Shown: piece by piece, positions 37,145-46,231 of the stretch
How the letters are laid out: each line of letters begins with the position of its first letter
Position numbering within the stretch: position 1 is the first letter of the stretch
Assembly: GCA_018968885.1 (NCBI GenBank)
Contig: JAGWZK010000004.1
Span: 1-64,000, forward strand
DNA: 64,000 nt
Reading direction: 5' to 3'
DNA from: Planctomycetota bacterium
GTDB lineage: Bacteria; Planctomycetota; Phycisphaerae; Phycisphaerales; UBA1924
Program-made: the position numbers and the translations under genes
Notes under the pieces: model-generated
Databases searched by the model: none
What the model was told of the DNA's origin: nothing
Seen by the model: the letters and a program-made list of their open reading frames with translations, nothing else

Positions 37145-37558
37145 TCAGATGCCCGAGCCAGCGGCAGAGCGTGCCGCGGCGATCTTGGCCCTGGCCAACG
37201 CTCGCTTGGCATCGGCGGCGGGGCCAGGTTGATTCTCGAGGGAGCGGAGTTCGGCCTCGACCTCAGAGACGGCGATGGTCTCGGTGGGGATGGCGTTCTC
37301 GGCGAGAATGGTGAGGCGGTTATCGACCATCTGGGCAAAGCCCCCGGCGACGACGTATGAACGGGAGCCGCCACCCGAGCCCTGAGCCGGGAAATCGAGC
37401 GTGAGTTCGCCGACGCCGAGGCGCGTGAGGATGGGGGCGCGATCAACCATGAATCCCATCGAGCCATCCCAGGCGGGAATCGACGCAGCGACGACATCCT
37501 CATCCATGATGCGGGCGGTGGGGGTGACGATGCGGCAACGGAAGGTTTTGCTGGCCAA
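37145..37558 (-). CDS. atpC: F-type ATP synthase epsilon subunit
   Basis: A 137-residue F1 subunit that links rotor and catalytic head. The N-terminal beta-sandwich is visible (KTFRCRIVTPTARIMDED, MVDRAPILTRLGVGEL, VAGGFAQMVDNRLTILAE) and the C-terminal helical pair (VSEVEAELRSLEN, KRALARAKIAAAR) is short but present. The only start that fits is TTG 37556-37558, with GGGAG about 9 nt before it. The gene stands alone: atpD, which normally precedes atpC, is not upstream, and the flanking genes run on the other strand. Confidence 0.88.
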   Translation of the reverse strand: MASKTFRCRIVTPTARIMDEDVVAASIPAWDGSMGFMVDRAPILTRLGVGELTLDFPAQGSGGGSRSYVVAGGFAQMVDNRLTILAENAIPTETIAVSEVEAELRSLENQPGPAADAKRALARAKIAAARSAAGSGI

Positions 37559-37679
37559 GGAAGGTGCTCCCGGGTGGTCAATTAAACAGGGGCCAATGGT
37601 ACGCGCATCAGAGCCGAACGCCAACCGCCTGCCAAACCTCATGAGGGGATCTGCGGCACTATTCTGGCGACTGGTTGTG

Positions 37680-38675
37680 ATGGAAATCCCGTCCACATCA
37701 CGTTCCTCGGCAAGCCGATCTCCCCGTTGGGTGATTGGTTGGTGCGTTGCCGCGCTGGTGGTGGCAGGAGCGGTGCGGCTTTTGGTTCCCTGGGAAGGAT
37801 TAACCACTGAGATTCTCGCGTTGCGAGCCCATCGCATCGCGATTGGCGTGGTGGTGGGTGGGGTGCTGGCATTGGGGGGCGTGCTGATGCAGCACCTGAT
37901 GCGGAACCCCCTGGCCTCGCCCGACTTTTTGGGAATGGCGGCGGGGGGCGGATTCGCCGTATCGCTGGGGATCGTGGCGCTCGGTGGTGGATTGGCTTGG
38001 CCCATCCAGGCGACTTTGGCACTGTGCGGAGCGATGGTGGCGCTGGCGATGGTGTATGTGCTGTCGCGTCGACACGGCGGTGTTGATCCATCGGTGCTGA
38101 TCTTGGTGGGCGTGGTCATCGGGTTGATGTGTGCCGCTGGCACGATGCTTGTGCAGCACCTATCTCCAGACCGGGGCGAATCGTCGCGGCGCTGGCTCTT
38201 GGGCGCGATTGATGAGAACACCCCTCGCAGCGCGGTGGTCTGCATCGCAGTCCTTCTGGGCGGGGCGATGGTGTGGACGCAGCGAAGCGCCTCGGCACTG
38301 GATGCATCAGTGCTGGGTGATGATGAGGCAAGGTCGATGGGTGTGGATGTGCCTCGCATCAGACGTGTGGAGTTTGTGTTGACCGGTCTTTTGGCGGCGG
38401 GGGCCGTAGTACTTTCCGGCCCCGTGGGGTTTGTCGGTCTGATTGGTTCCCATGTGGCGAGGGGGTTGGGTGGGCCAAGACATCGACTGCTCGCTTGGAG
38501 TGCGCCGCTGGCCGGGGCGACAGTGGTGTTGCTTTCCGATGGATTGTCGGGGTGGCTGGCGACGGCTGGAGGGCGGATTCCGCTTGGCGTGGTAACCAGC
38601 ATTCTGGGTGGAATCACGTTGCTCGTGATTCTGCGTCGAGGCATTTTCGGTGGCAGAGGCGGGGGGTGGCTGTGA
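37680..38675 (+). CDS. FecCD/BtuC-family ABC transporter permease
   Basis: A 331-residue polytopic protein of the iron-siderophore/cobalamin importer permease family. Marks are RAHRIAIGVVVGGVLALGG, MQHLMRNPLASPDFLGMAAG, and the C-terminal GPVGFVGLIGSHVARGLGGP, which forms the ATPase coupling region. About ten membrane segments are expected. No substrate-binding protein or ATPase gene lies next to it, so the ligand (iron chelate, heme or cobalamin) cannot be read. Its TGA overlaps the GTG start of truD (GTGA at 38672-38675). Confidence 0.9.
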   Translation: MEIPSTSRSSASRSPRWVIGWCVAALVVAGAVRLLVPWEGLTTEILALRAHRIAIGVVVGGVLALGGVLMQHLMRNPLASPDFLGMAAGGGFAVSLGIVALGGGLAWPIQATLALCGAMVALAMVYVLSRRHGGVDPSVLILVGVVIGLMCAAGTMLVQHLSPDRGESSRRWLLGAIDENTPRSAVVCIAVLLGGAMVWTQRSASALDASVLGDDEARSMGVDVPRIRRVEFVLTGLLAAGAVVLSGPVGFVGLIGSHVARGLGGPRHRLLAWSAPLAGATVVLLSDGLSGWLATAGGRIPLGVVTSILGGITLLVILRRGIFGGRGGGWL

Positions 38676-39865
38676 CCATCAGACGCGTACCCGAGGACTT
38701 TCGCGTGATTGAAGTGCTGGCGCCGCGGGCATTGGCGCGGCTCGGGGTGCGCACGCCACGTTCAAAGTGGGGGGTGTATCAGATCACCAAGACCAAGTTG
38801 ACCACGCCGGATGTTGCCCAGCGGCTAGCCAAATTGGTTGGATGCCCGGCGGGCAAGGTGGGTTGGGCAGGATTGAAAGACAAGTACGCCGTGACCACGC
38901 AGGTGATGAGTGTGCCTGCGGTGCAGACGTTGCCAGAGCGGGTGGAGGGAGTGGGATTCAGTGGCGAGTTGATGGGGTGGAGCGAGGATGAACTCTGTGC
39001 TGCCAGCATTGCGGGGAATCGATTTGAGATCGTGGTGAGAGACCTGTCGAAGCACGCGGCAGAGGCGATGGCCAGCCGGCTCGCGACGCTGAGAGATTCG
39101 GATGGTGAAGTGTGGATGGTGAATTACTATGGCGAGCAGCGCTTCACTTCAGCGCGGCATGGGAAGGGATTCGCAGGGGAGAAACTGATTCGAGGGGATT
39201 TTGATGGGGCGTTGCGGCTGTTGATTGGTACTCCCGCGAGGAAAGATTCACCCACTCGTCACGAGTTCAGTCGAGCGGCGGCGAACTTGTGGGGGAAGTG
39301 GAGTGAGTTGCTGGCGGTTTTTCCAAAGTGCCCGGAACGCCGCGCAATTGAGGCCTTGGCTGCGGGAAAGAGCGTGGTCGAAGCATTTACTTCGCTGCCG
39401 TATCTGGATCAGCAGATGGCGGTGGAGGCGTACCAATCGCACTTGTGGAATCGCAGTGCAGAGCGGCTGGTGCGCTCGATCGCGAGAGCGGAGCAGGTAT
39501 TGATCGCTGCGGATGCGTATGGAGAAATTGCGTTTGCACCGCTGGAAAGCAATTGGCGCAACGAGATGCTGCCGGTGCCGGCCCATGATGTCGACATGAG
39601 CAGATTGATGCCGGAAGTGCAGAGAGCCGTGGACGCGGCATTGCGCGATGTGGGAGTCACGCTTGAGCAACTCCGCATCAAGGAAGTTCGTCGCCCGGCG
39701 TTCAGTACGGTGGGCCGGCCACTATGCATGCGGGTAGCGGATTTGGAGTTGTCGGCGATCGAGCGCGACGACATGACTACTGGTTCTCGCTACAAGCGAG
39801 CGATCAAGTTCCGACTGGGGACAGGAAGTTACGCGACTGTAGTGCTGCGAGCCATTGGACAGTGA
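38672..39865 (+). CDS. truD: tRNA pseudouridine synthase TruD
   Basis: A 397-residue enzyme that makes pseudouridine-13 in tRNA. The N-terminal PEDFRVIEV and the catalytic Asp in GWAGLKDKYAVTTQ are typical, along with NYYGEQRFTSARH and GKSVVEAFTSLP. The TruD insertion domain lies between about residues 140 and 310. GTG 38672 (or GTG 38666) is the start, overlapping the stop of the permease gene, so expression is coupled to it. Confidence 0.93.
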   Translation: MTIRRVPEDFRVIEVLAPRALARLGVRTPRSKWGVYQITKTKLTTPDVAQRLAKLVGCPAGKVGWAGLKDKYAVTTQVMSVPAVQTLPERVEGVGFSGELMGWSEDELCAASIAGNRFEIVVRDLSKHAAEAMASRLATLRDSDGEVWMVNYYGEQRFTSARHGKGFAGEKLIRGDFDGALRLLIGTPARKDSPTRHEFSRAAANLWGKWSELLAVFPKCPERRAIEALAAGKSVVEAFTSLPYLDQQMAVEAYQSHLWNRSAERLVRSIARAEQVLIAADAYGEIAFAPLESNWRNEMLPVPAHDVDMSRLMPEVQRAVDAALRDVGVTLEQLRIKEVRRPAFSTVGRPLCMRVADLELSAIERDDMTTGSRYKRAIKFRLGTGSYATVVLRAIGQ

Positions 39866-39878
39866 TGGATGAAATGGT

Positions 39879-40598
39879 TCACGGCAGTGGTTGCAGCCAC
39901 ACACTGGGGACCTGCAACGGCGTGGTGAAGGCCCAGGTGGTGGCCGAACCATCAAACATCCCGGCATTGAACTTACCAAAGTGCCAACGTCCTAAACGCT
40001 CGGTGATCTGATCCGGCAGGCGGAAGTCGATCACACGCCACGTCCGCGTTGGCGGTGGGTTTCCAGTGGGTGTTGCGGCTTGACGGGTATCAACATAGAT
40101 CGGTATCTGCGATGGGAACGTGACCCGATCCATGCGGATGTGGGTGGTGTATGCAGGGTTGTCGTACGAATCGGGGTCGCCGGGCTGGCCGGAGTGGCCC
40201 ACGGTGTTGATGCCGTAGGTGGATTGCATGTCGTTGCCGCATGCCGCGGCGCATCCGGGGCAGACGAGCATGGAGCGCGAGCTGAGGAGCTCGCCGGGCG
40301 TTGACCCTTCGCGTCCGGCGTACGACTGCAACGCCAACGGCCAAGAAGGCAAGGTGGCGTAAGGGGTGCCCAGTGCCGGAGTGAGACCCTTGAAGTCGTC
40401 GGCGTACATCTGCGTCGCTTGCACCATGCTGCGCAGGTTGGCCAGGCACACCGTGGCGCGGCCGCTGTCGCGGGCCTTGGAGAGGGCCGGAAGCAAGAGA
40501 GCCATCAGAATCGCAACGATGGCGATGACCACGAGCAACTCGATGAGCGTGAAGCCGGGACGACGAGATGGAGCGTTCACAATCCCCATGAGAATCAT
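39879..40598 (-). CDS. pseudopilin (DUF1559-like)
   Basis: A 239-residue protein with prepilin motif [20 protein letters not shown], cleavable after Gly. The soluble domain has three Cys (MLVCPGCAAACGND), LRSMVQATQMYADD, and a C-terminal HFGKFNAGMFDGSATTWAF that matches the H-x(n)-DGS motif of planctomycete pseudopilins. Its start overlaps the nadK stop by 4 nt (40595-40598), so it is co-translated with nadK, an odd pairing. Confidence 0.85.
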   Translation of the reverse strand: MILMGIVNAPSRRPGFTLIELLVVIAIVAILMALLLPALSKARDSGRATVCLANLRSMVQATQMYADDFKGLTPALGTPYATLPSWPLALQSYAGREGSTPGELLSSRSMLVCPGCAAACGNDMQSTYGINTVGHSGQPGDPDSYDNPAYTTHIRMDRVTFPSQIPIYVDTRQAATPTGNPPPTRTWRVIDFRLPDQITERLGRWHFGKFNAGMFDGSATTWAFTTPLQVPSVWLQPLP

Positions 40599-41464
40599 GC
40601 CCGAAGATCAGGGGCCATCGCCCAACGCAACTTCTTGACGAGGGTGTCGAGGAAATCGGTTTTCCTGTTATGCACGAAACGGACTCGGCGCGGATGCCGC
40701 GAAACCAGCACGCGCGAGCCGGATTCCAGGGGAGTCATTTCCTGGCCATCCAAAACCAGAGCAGAGCCCGAGCCCTTGGGCCCCTGATTGACGCGGATCA
40801 TGCCGACCTCCAAACGACTTTCGGCATTCAACACCAGCGGTCGAAATGCGAGAGACTGGGGTGCGACGGGCGTCACCACGATGGCTTCGACCGAAGGAGC
40901 CAGCACCGGGCCTCCGGCGCTCAGGGTGTACGCTGTTGAACCGACCGGGGTGGCGATGATCAACCCGTCGCCTCGCATCACTGGGCCCGGAACGCCGTTG
41001 AGTGAGAGAGACAATTCAATCATCCTGAATGGCGGCCCGGCGGTGATGACCGCCTCGTTAAGTGCAAGCCCGGTGACATGGGGGCGTTTGTCGCCGGGGT
41101 TCCAGCACTCGGCCTGAAGCATGCTCACAGTGCGAGTTGGGAGTGAGCTGGAGCCAAAGAGGGTCTTGGATTGCTGCCGCAGGGCCTCCATATCGAACTC
41201 GGCGAGGAAGCCAAGTTTGCCGAAGTTCACACCGAGCAGTGGAATGTCAAGGTGGGCGGTGTGGCGAGTCTGGGCGAGCAGAGTGCCATCACCCCCCAGA
41301 ACCACGAGGAGATCGGGCTTTTTCTTTGGCAGGCGGGATGACTTGCGAGTATCGACCTCGGCGATGACCGAGCCGTGGCGTTCGATGAGGGCGCGGACCT
41401 CGCGAGCCGCGGCGGCGGCTTCGGGTTTGTCGCGATTGACGATGAGAACGACCGAACGACCCAT
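40595..41464 (-). CDS. nadK: NAD kinase
   Basis: A 289-residue enzyme that phosphorylates NAD+ to NADP+. Seen are the GGDGT motif (VVLGGDGTLLAQT), the NFGKLGFLAEF motif, the ALNEAVI motif with the ribose-binding Asn-Glu, and GDGLIIATPVGSTAYTLSAGGP. It lies 70 nt downstream of dxs on the same strand and overlaps a pseudopilin gene. Confidence 0.96.
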   Translation of the reverse strand: MGRSVVLIVNRDKPEAAAAAREVRALIERHGSVIAEVDTRKSSRLPKKKPDLLVVLGGDGTLLAQTRHTAHLDIPLLGVNFGKLGFLAEFDMEALRQQSKTLFGSSSLPTRTVSMLQAECWNPGDKRPHVTGLALNEAVITAGPPFRMIELSLSLNGVPGPVMRGDGLIIATPVGSTAYTLSAGGPVLAPSVEAIVVTPVAPQSLAFRPLVLNAESRLEVGMIRVNQGPKGSGSALVLDGQEMTPLESGSRVLVSRHPRRVRFVHNRKTDFLDTLVKKLRWAMAPDLRA

Positions 41465-41534
41465 GAATTACCCTAGGCGAGCAAGCAGCCCGGCATCGGG
41501 CGTTTACCCTATATGGCCACTTCTTGGGAATGCT

Positions 41535-43544
41535 TCACCGCGTCTGTCGCGCCCGGGAGGGGACAGAAACGGCGGGTTCGGTGACGCTGGATTTGGCCAG
41601 AAGATCGCGAAGGGCGTTGGCGATTCCAGCGGCGTCGATGCCGACCTCGGCGAGCTGCTTGGGGCGAGAGTCTTGGAGAATCCAGCGATCAGGCAAGCCG
41701 AGAGTGGTGATGGCGGGGACGCTGAGGCCGTGAGTGCTGGCGACGGTGTGTGCGCACTCCATCACGGCGGTGCCGAAACCACCGACGATGCTGTGGTCTT
41801 CGATGGTGATGATGGGCGTGGCTGATTCGCAAAGGGCGCGGACCAGCGCGGCGTCAATGGGCTTGGCAAAGCGCGCGTCGTAGACGGCGACGTTGCGACT
41901 GCCGCTGAGCTCGGCCGCTGCGAGGGCATCGAGTGCCGGTGTGCCAAAGGCGAGAATTGCGGCTTCGGCGTGATGACCTGTGAGCACATCGCAGTGCGGT
42001 GTCAGGCAGCGGGCCTTACCGAGTTCAAAGGGAGGGCAAGCGACCGCTGTGAAGCGGGACGAGACCGTGTCGCGCGGGTAGCGGACGCTGGAGAGGCCGG
42101 TCTCGTACGTGCGCATGAACTCCATGGAGGCCTTCAGCGATGGTTCATCGATGGCGGCCATGATTGCCGCGCCAGGAAGCGTGCGGAGGAGTGAAACATC
42201 GCAGAAGCCGTGGTGGACCGCGCCATCGCCACCGACGAGACCGGCACGATCGAGCAGGAGGCGGACGGGAAGATTTTGAAGAGCGGATTCCTGGAAGGCC
42301 TGGTCAAAGGCGCGTTGCAAGAAGGTGCAATAGACGGCCAAGAATGGCTTGAAGCCGGTCTTGGCGAGCCCAGCCATCATGTCGAGGGCGTGACTTTCGC
42401 AGATGCCGACATCCCACGAGCGATCGGGGAACTTTGCCAACGGCTTTGAAATGCCAGTGCCATCGGGCATGGCGGCGGTGCACGTGACGACCTTGGCATC
42501 GCGCTCCATCAATTCGAGCATGGCGTCGCCGACGGCGGCAGTGAAAGAGCGGCCATCGCTTTTGAGCTCAACGCGGCACCCCTGAGTTTCCACATCGGCA
42601 TCGACCTTGAAAGCGGGGGGAGAGTGAAACTTGCTGGAATCACGCTCGGCGAATTCGTACCCCTTGCCCTTGATGGTCTTGACGTGCAAAACGATGGGGC
42701 GGTCAATCTCCTTGACCTCGCGGAGCATTTCGATGAGTGACGGAAAGTCGTGACCATCGACGGGACCGACGGCCTTGAGACCGAAATGCTCAAACCAACC
42801 GGTGCCGGTCTCGTCGCTGATCATCGCCTTGGCGGCATCGCCAGCGCGGTGATAGGCTTTGGCAACCAGATCGCCTCCCGGCATGCTCTTGAGTTTTTCG
42901 CGTGCGTCCTTTTTGAGTTCGCCATAGGTCTGCGACAGGCGCAGCTTGTCAAAGTGAGCAGCCAGAGCGCCTTGCGGCTTGCTGATGCTCATGCCGTTGT
43001 CGTTGAGGATCACCAGGAACTGGCGCTTCAGGGTGCCTGCGCCATTCAGTCCTTCCATGGCGACACCATTGACGATGGAAGCATCGCCAATCAGCGAGAC
43101 CACTCGGCGACCATCGGGACGCGATGCGGGGTCGAACCCTTCGCCAGTGAGCGTGTCACCTCGCGCCATGCCGACGGCCGTGGAAATGGCAGTGCCAGCG
43201 TGACCGACGCGAAAGAGGTCGTAAGGGGATTCAGAAGTTTCCGGGAAGCCGGCCATGCCTTCACGGGTGCGAAGTTTCTTCAAGAGGGCTTGACGGCCGG
43301 TGAGCAACTTGTGCGGATAGCACTGGTGGCCGACGTCAAAGAGGAGGCGGTCCCAGGCGAAGTCAAAGACGTAGTGCAGGGCGATGGTGAGTTCGACCAC
43401 ACCCAGGTTGGGGGCGAGGTGGCCACCGGATTTCATGACCTCGTCGCAGATGGCGCGGCGGATCTCTGCCGCCAGTTGAGGCAGTTTCTCCACTGGCAGT
43501 TCGCGAAGATCACTGGGCCCACGAATCGTGTCGAGAATGGTCAT
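41535..43544 (-). CDS. dxs: 1-deoxy-D-xylulose-5-phosphate synthase
   Basis: A 669-residue thiamine-diphosphate enzyme that condenses pyruvate and glyceraldehyde-3-phosphate, the first step of the non-mevalonate isoprenoid route. Motifs are GGHLAPNLGVVELTIALHYV, DVGHQCYPHKLLTGR, the ThDP motif GDASIVNGVAMEGLN and the C-terminal transketolase domain. Start ATG 43544 (MTILDTIRGPSDLRELP) is the family start. It leads the dxs-nadK-pseudopilin unit. Confidence 0.96.
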   Translation of the reverse strand: MTILDTIRGPSDLRELPVEKLPQLAAEIRRAICDEVMKSGGHLAPNLGVVELTIALHYVFDFAWDRLLFDVGHQCYPHKLLTGRQALLKKLRTREGMAGFPETSESPYDLFRVGHAGTAISTAVGMARGDTLTGEGFDPASRPDGRRVVSLIGDASIVNGVAMEGLNGAGTLKRQFLVILNDNGMSISKPQGALAAHFDKLRLSQTYGELKKDAREKLKSMPGGDLVAKAYHRAGDAAKAMISDETGTGWFEHFGLKAVGPVDGHDFPSLIEMLREVKEIDRPIVLHVKTIKGKGYEFAERDSSKFHSPPAFKVDADVETQGCRVELKSDGRSFTAAVGDAMLELMERDAKVVTCTAAMPDGTGISKPLAKFPDRSWDVGICESHALDMMAGLAKTGFKPFLAVYCTFLQRAFDQAFQESALQNLPVRLLLDRAGLVGGDGAVHHGFCDVSLLRTLPGAAIMAAIDEPSLKASMEFMRTYETGLSSVRYPRDTVSSRFTAVACPPFELGKARCLTPHCDVLTGHHAEAAILAFGTPALDALAAAELSGSRNVAVYDARFAKPIDAALVRALCESATPIITIEDHSIVGGFGTAVMECAHTVASTHGLSVPAITTLGLPDRWILQDSRPKQLAEVGIDAAGIANALRDLLAKSSVTEPAVSVPSRARQTR

Positions 43545-43779
43545 GGCATCCTTGCTGCTGGCACGGTCTACACGGGGTATTCGACCCCTCACATATGGTA
43601 GATGCGTGTTGGGAGTGTGGATACGAGAGTTTCAAATCGACAGTTCGTGGCATTCGTGAGGAATGATGAAATGAAAGAGGCCTTGAAAGGGAGGTTCAAG
43701 GCCCGATATCCGCAGCAGCAGAAAGTTGAAAGAAGAAAGGAGAAAGTGGAGAAGGTTGCAACCCCCTCCGGTCCGTTCT

Positions 43780-44697
43780 TTACGGCCTTCTGAGATCGGG
43801 GAAAATCAGTGTGTAGGCATCGTTACTGAGCGAGGGGCGTGGATACTGCGTTGTGCCCGGCGTACCAAAGGGGATGAGTTTCTGATAGACGGCGTGGCCA
43901 TCGAGGAAGAGGAGATTGCCGCGATTCAGATCGCCATAACCATTGATGACCCGCACCGGCCCATTCGTCAGAGGTTGATCATTGGTGACGATGTCCATGT
44001 ATTCGTCGCCAACGTTGACCATGCGCGAGGGTTGGAACGCATCGGCGATCTTGAAACGCTGACGGCCAAATGTGTAGGCCTGATTGAAGGCCATGCCTTG
44101 TGTCTGCCAGAGATCAAAGAACCACGCGAACGACAAGTGGTACGACGTGCCCACATCGTCATAGCAGGAAATCGGGGTGGCATTGGCGCGTGGCCAGGCG
44201 CGCTGGTGGCCGACTTTGTCAGATGGATCCTTGAAGACATTCATCTGAAACTGTTTGCGCGAAGCGGAGTTGGCGGCAAGGCCTGCGGTACTGGTCGGAC
44301 CATCGACACCTTCGGCACCCATGTAGAAATTCAGCGGGCGGTGCGCTGCGGCAAAGTCAAAGCCGAAGGCGTCGCCGTACCAATACCCGTCGTTGTTCTT
44401 GCCGCCAAAGGTCCAAGAGCAGACACCGTTGAAATTGGTGGGCCATTGATATGAGCCATCGGGTTGGGGGCGGCGAGCAGGAGGAGTGGGAATCTCACCT
44501 TTCCAGTCGTTGACGTATTGGGCCCAGGCGCGGCCGATGCTGGAAAGATTCTGCAGCGAGATGGATTGCTGAGCTGCCTTGCGTGCCTTGCCCAAGGCGG
44601 GCAACAGAATCGCGATCAGAAGCGCGATGATGGCGATGACCACCAGCAGCTCGATGAGCGTGAAGGCGGAACGGGGGCGCTGAACGGGCAGCTTCAT
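43780..44697 (-). CDS. pseudopilin (DUF1559-like)
   Basis: A 305-residue protein. Start ATG 44697 follows a strong GGAGGT by 5 nt. The leader [16 protein letters not shown] has Ala at the cleavage position instead of the usual Gly, which prepilin peptidases tolerate. The hydrophobic helix is [20 protein letters not shown]. The globular domain carries [20 protein letters not shown], aromatic-rich strands and the late [12 protein letters not shown] motif (DGH) seen in this family. No secretion machinery is nearby. It diverges from the B12-riboswitch operon. Confidence 0.85.
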   Translation of the reverse strand: MKLPVQRPRSAFTLIELLVVIAIIALLIAILLPALGKARKAAQQSISLQNLSSIGRAWAQYVNDWKGEIPTPPARRPQPDGSYQWPTNFNGVCSWTFGGKNNDGYWYGDAFGFDFAAAHRPLNFYMGAEGVDGPTSTAGLAANSASRKQFQMNVFKDPSDKVGHQRAWPRANATPISCYDDVGTSYHLSFAWFFDLWQTQGMAFNQAYTFGRQRFKIADAFQPSRMVNVGDEYMDIVTNDQPLTNGPVRVINGYGDLNRGNLLFLDGHAVYQKLIPFGTPGTTQYPRPSLSNDAYTLIFPDLRRP

Positions 44698-44865
44698 GAT
44701 GTACCTCCGACGGAGGGGAAACGGGCCGGAGAACCCCGGCAAGGGCCTCAGAACGAGGCAGTTGCAGCATACCACATCGTGCAAGTGGGGCGAACTTGTG
44801 GAAAAGTCCGGTAGGATCGGGCTGGAATCGACATGGGATTTGACACCCCGATTCGGTGCCGTATG

Positions 44866-45112
44866 CTGCCCTTGTCCTTGGTGCCGGGCGTGTGGGGCAA
44901 CTTTCACGCCGGGCTGAAAAGGGAAGTGCGGTGAGGTGTCTGGCCACGAAGTCAGAGCCGATTCCGCCGCGGACGCGCCGCCGTAAGGGGTGATTCCGAG
45001 TCCATTGCCCAGGCTTCTGGGCAGGCCACTGAAGGGCATCGTTTCCTCGCGATGAACGCTTCGGGAAGGTCGGACTCGCCAGACCCCCAAGCCGGAAGAC
45101 CTGCCTTGGATG
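44866..45112 (+). promoter_or_regulatory. adenosylcobalamin (B12) riboswitch
   Basis: The conserved boxes of the cobalamin aptamer are found in order: TTGGTGCC (44878-44885); AAAAGGGAA (44917-44925) and GCGGTGAG; GATTCCGCCGCGG followed by GCGCCGCCGTAA (44960-44986), matching the AATCCGnnGCGGnCCCGCCnCTGTAA core; GCCACTG (45025-45031), the AdoCbl-class segment; GGGAAGGT (45063-45070); and GCCGGAAGACCTGCC (45091-45105), the classical 3' end. It sits 303 nt upstream of ATG 45415. Cobalamin binding should lower expression of the downstream operon. Boundaries are approximate. Confidence 0.92.
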
Positions 45113-45200
45113 CTGTGGTGCCCAATGCGATCACAGCGGCTGGACCCCTTCGCGGAAAGCATGCCGCCTGCGTGCGTGCTTTCGAGGGATGCCGACTCGA

Positions 45201-45230
45201 TCCGCGTGCCGTTTCCCATGCGGACTTTTT
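45201..45230 (+). terminator. terminator in the riboswitch expression platform
   Basis: TCCGCGTG (45201-45208) pairs with CATGCGGA (45217-45224; one G.T pair), and the stem is followed by C and TTTTT (45226-45230). It lies about 90 nt after the aptamer and about 185 nt before the first gene. The position fits cobalamin-induced premature termination. An upstream GAAAGCA/TGCTTTC hairpin (around 45158-45185) may take part in the alternative fold. Confidence 0.65.
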
Positions 45231-45414
45231 GGCTGCGACTGGTGCAAGGCGCGAGGCGACCTTGACCAACCCCTCGATGTGAAGTGTGGTCCTCCCTCGC
45301 TGGCGTGCCTTGTGGCATGGCAGTGAGCATGGTCGGAAACCGCTCCGCGCGATTCCGGAGTGACACGGTTGCGATGTTCATTGATGACATCGCGGCAAGA
45401 GAGGATTGGCTGTT

Positions 45415-46218
45415 ATGAGTAGGAATGCAGTGGCAGCGCTCGCAGGCGCTGGGGCGATGATGTTGGCTGGTGTGGCAAGTGCATCAGACTTTGCCAGCAC
45501 CGTGGTGCAGTATGTGCAAGGGAGTGGCGTGGGAGTCGGATATGACGATCCGACTGCCGCGATTGGCTCGCCGACGCGCTATACGGGTACGCAGATTGGC
45601 TTTCCCGGCGCGGTGACGCCGTTCAATTCCAGCTTTGATCCCGGTGAGTGTGTATCGATCGGGCGGGGCGGGTCGTTGACGCTGGCGTTTGATCATGATG
45701 TGCTGAATGATGCGGCGAATCCTTACGGATTGGACTTGATCATTTTCGGCAATTCGTTTTTCTGGGATCCGGTGAACTTCACGGCGACAGCGCAGGCGTT
45801 GTCGAGTGATGGTGGCACGGTGTCCCTCTCTGCGGATGGTGTGACGTGGGTGACCGCACCGGGCATGGCGGATGGACTCTTTCCGACCCTGGCTTATCTG
45901 GATCAGATTGATCCCTTTGGTGGTCCTGCGGGAAGTGTGCTGAGTGATTTCACCAAGCCGGTGAATCCCAATTTCGCCTGGCAAGGCGCGGATCTGGCGG
46001 CGATCATCGCGGGGTACGACGGCTCTGGCGGAGGGTGGGGCATTGATATCGGGGCGCTGGGCCTTTCCAGCGTGCGGTATGTGAAGATCACCAACGACCT
46101 GAATGCCAACCTGATTCCAGAGATTGACGGGATCAGCGATGTGCGCGCGGTGCCTGCGCCGGGTGGTGCGGGAATCGCGCTGGTGCTGGGAGTGATGGCA
46201 GCTCGTCGGCGTAGGTAA
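45415..46218 (+). CDS. B12-regulated surface protein with PEP-CTERM-like anchor
   Basis: A 267-residue secreted protein. Signal peptide [20 protein letters not shown], then ASASD. The mature part has [59 protein letters not shown] and [11 protein letters not shown]. This pattern resembles the 'cell surface protein' family encoded in B12-riboswitch loci of Bacteroidetes (DPxxAxGxP, then a FxxFGNAF-type strand). The C-terminus is VPAPGG, a hydrophobic stretch and AARRRR. It is first in a four-gene operon behind a cobalamin riboswitch. I infer a role in binding cobalamin at the surface. No biochemical motif proves it. Confidence 0.85.
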   Translation: MSRNAVAALAGAGAMMLAGVASASDFASTVVQYVQGSGVGVGYDDPTAAIGSPTRYTGTQIGFPGAVTPFNSSFDPGECVSIGRGGSLTLAFDHDVLNDAANPYGLDLIIFGNSFFWDPVNFTATAQALSSDGGTVSLSADGVTWVTAPGMADGLFPTLAYLDQIDPFGGPAGSVLSDFTKPVNPNFAWQGADLAAIIAGYDGSGGGWGIDIGALGLSSVRYVKITNDLNANLIPEIDGISDVRAVPAPGGAGIALVLGVMAARRRR

Positions 46219-46231
46219 CTCCGAAGGTGTG

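Noticed and set aside
44698-45414. Second riboswitch after the B12 aptamer
   Set aside because: CCGACTCGATCCGCG text near 45192-45205 superficially recalled another aptamer box, but it is better explained as the terminator stem.
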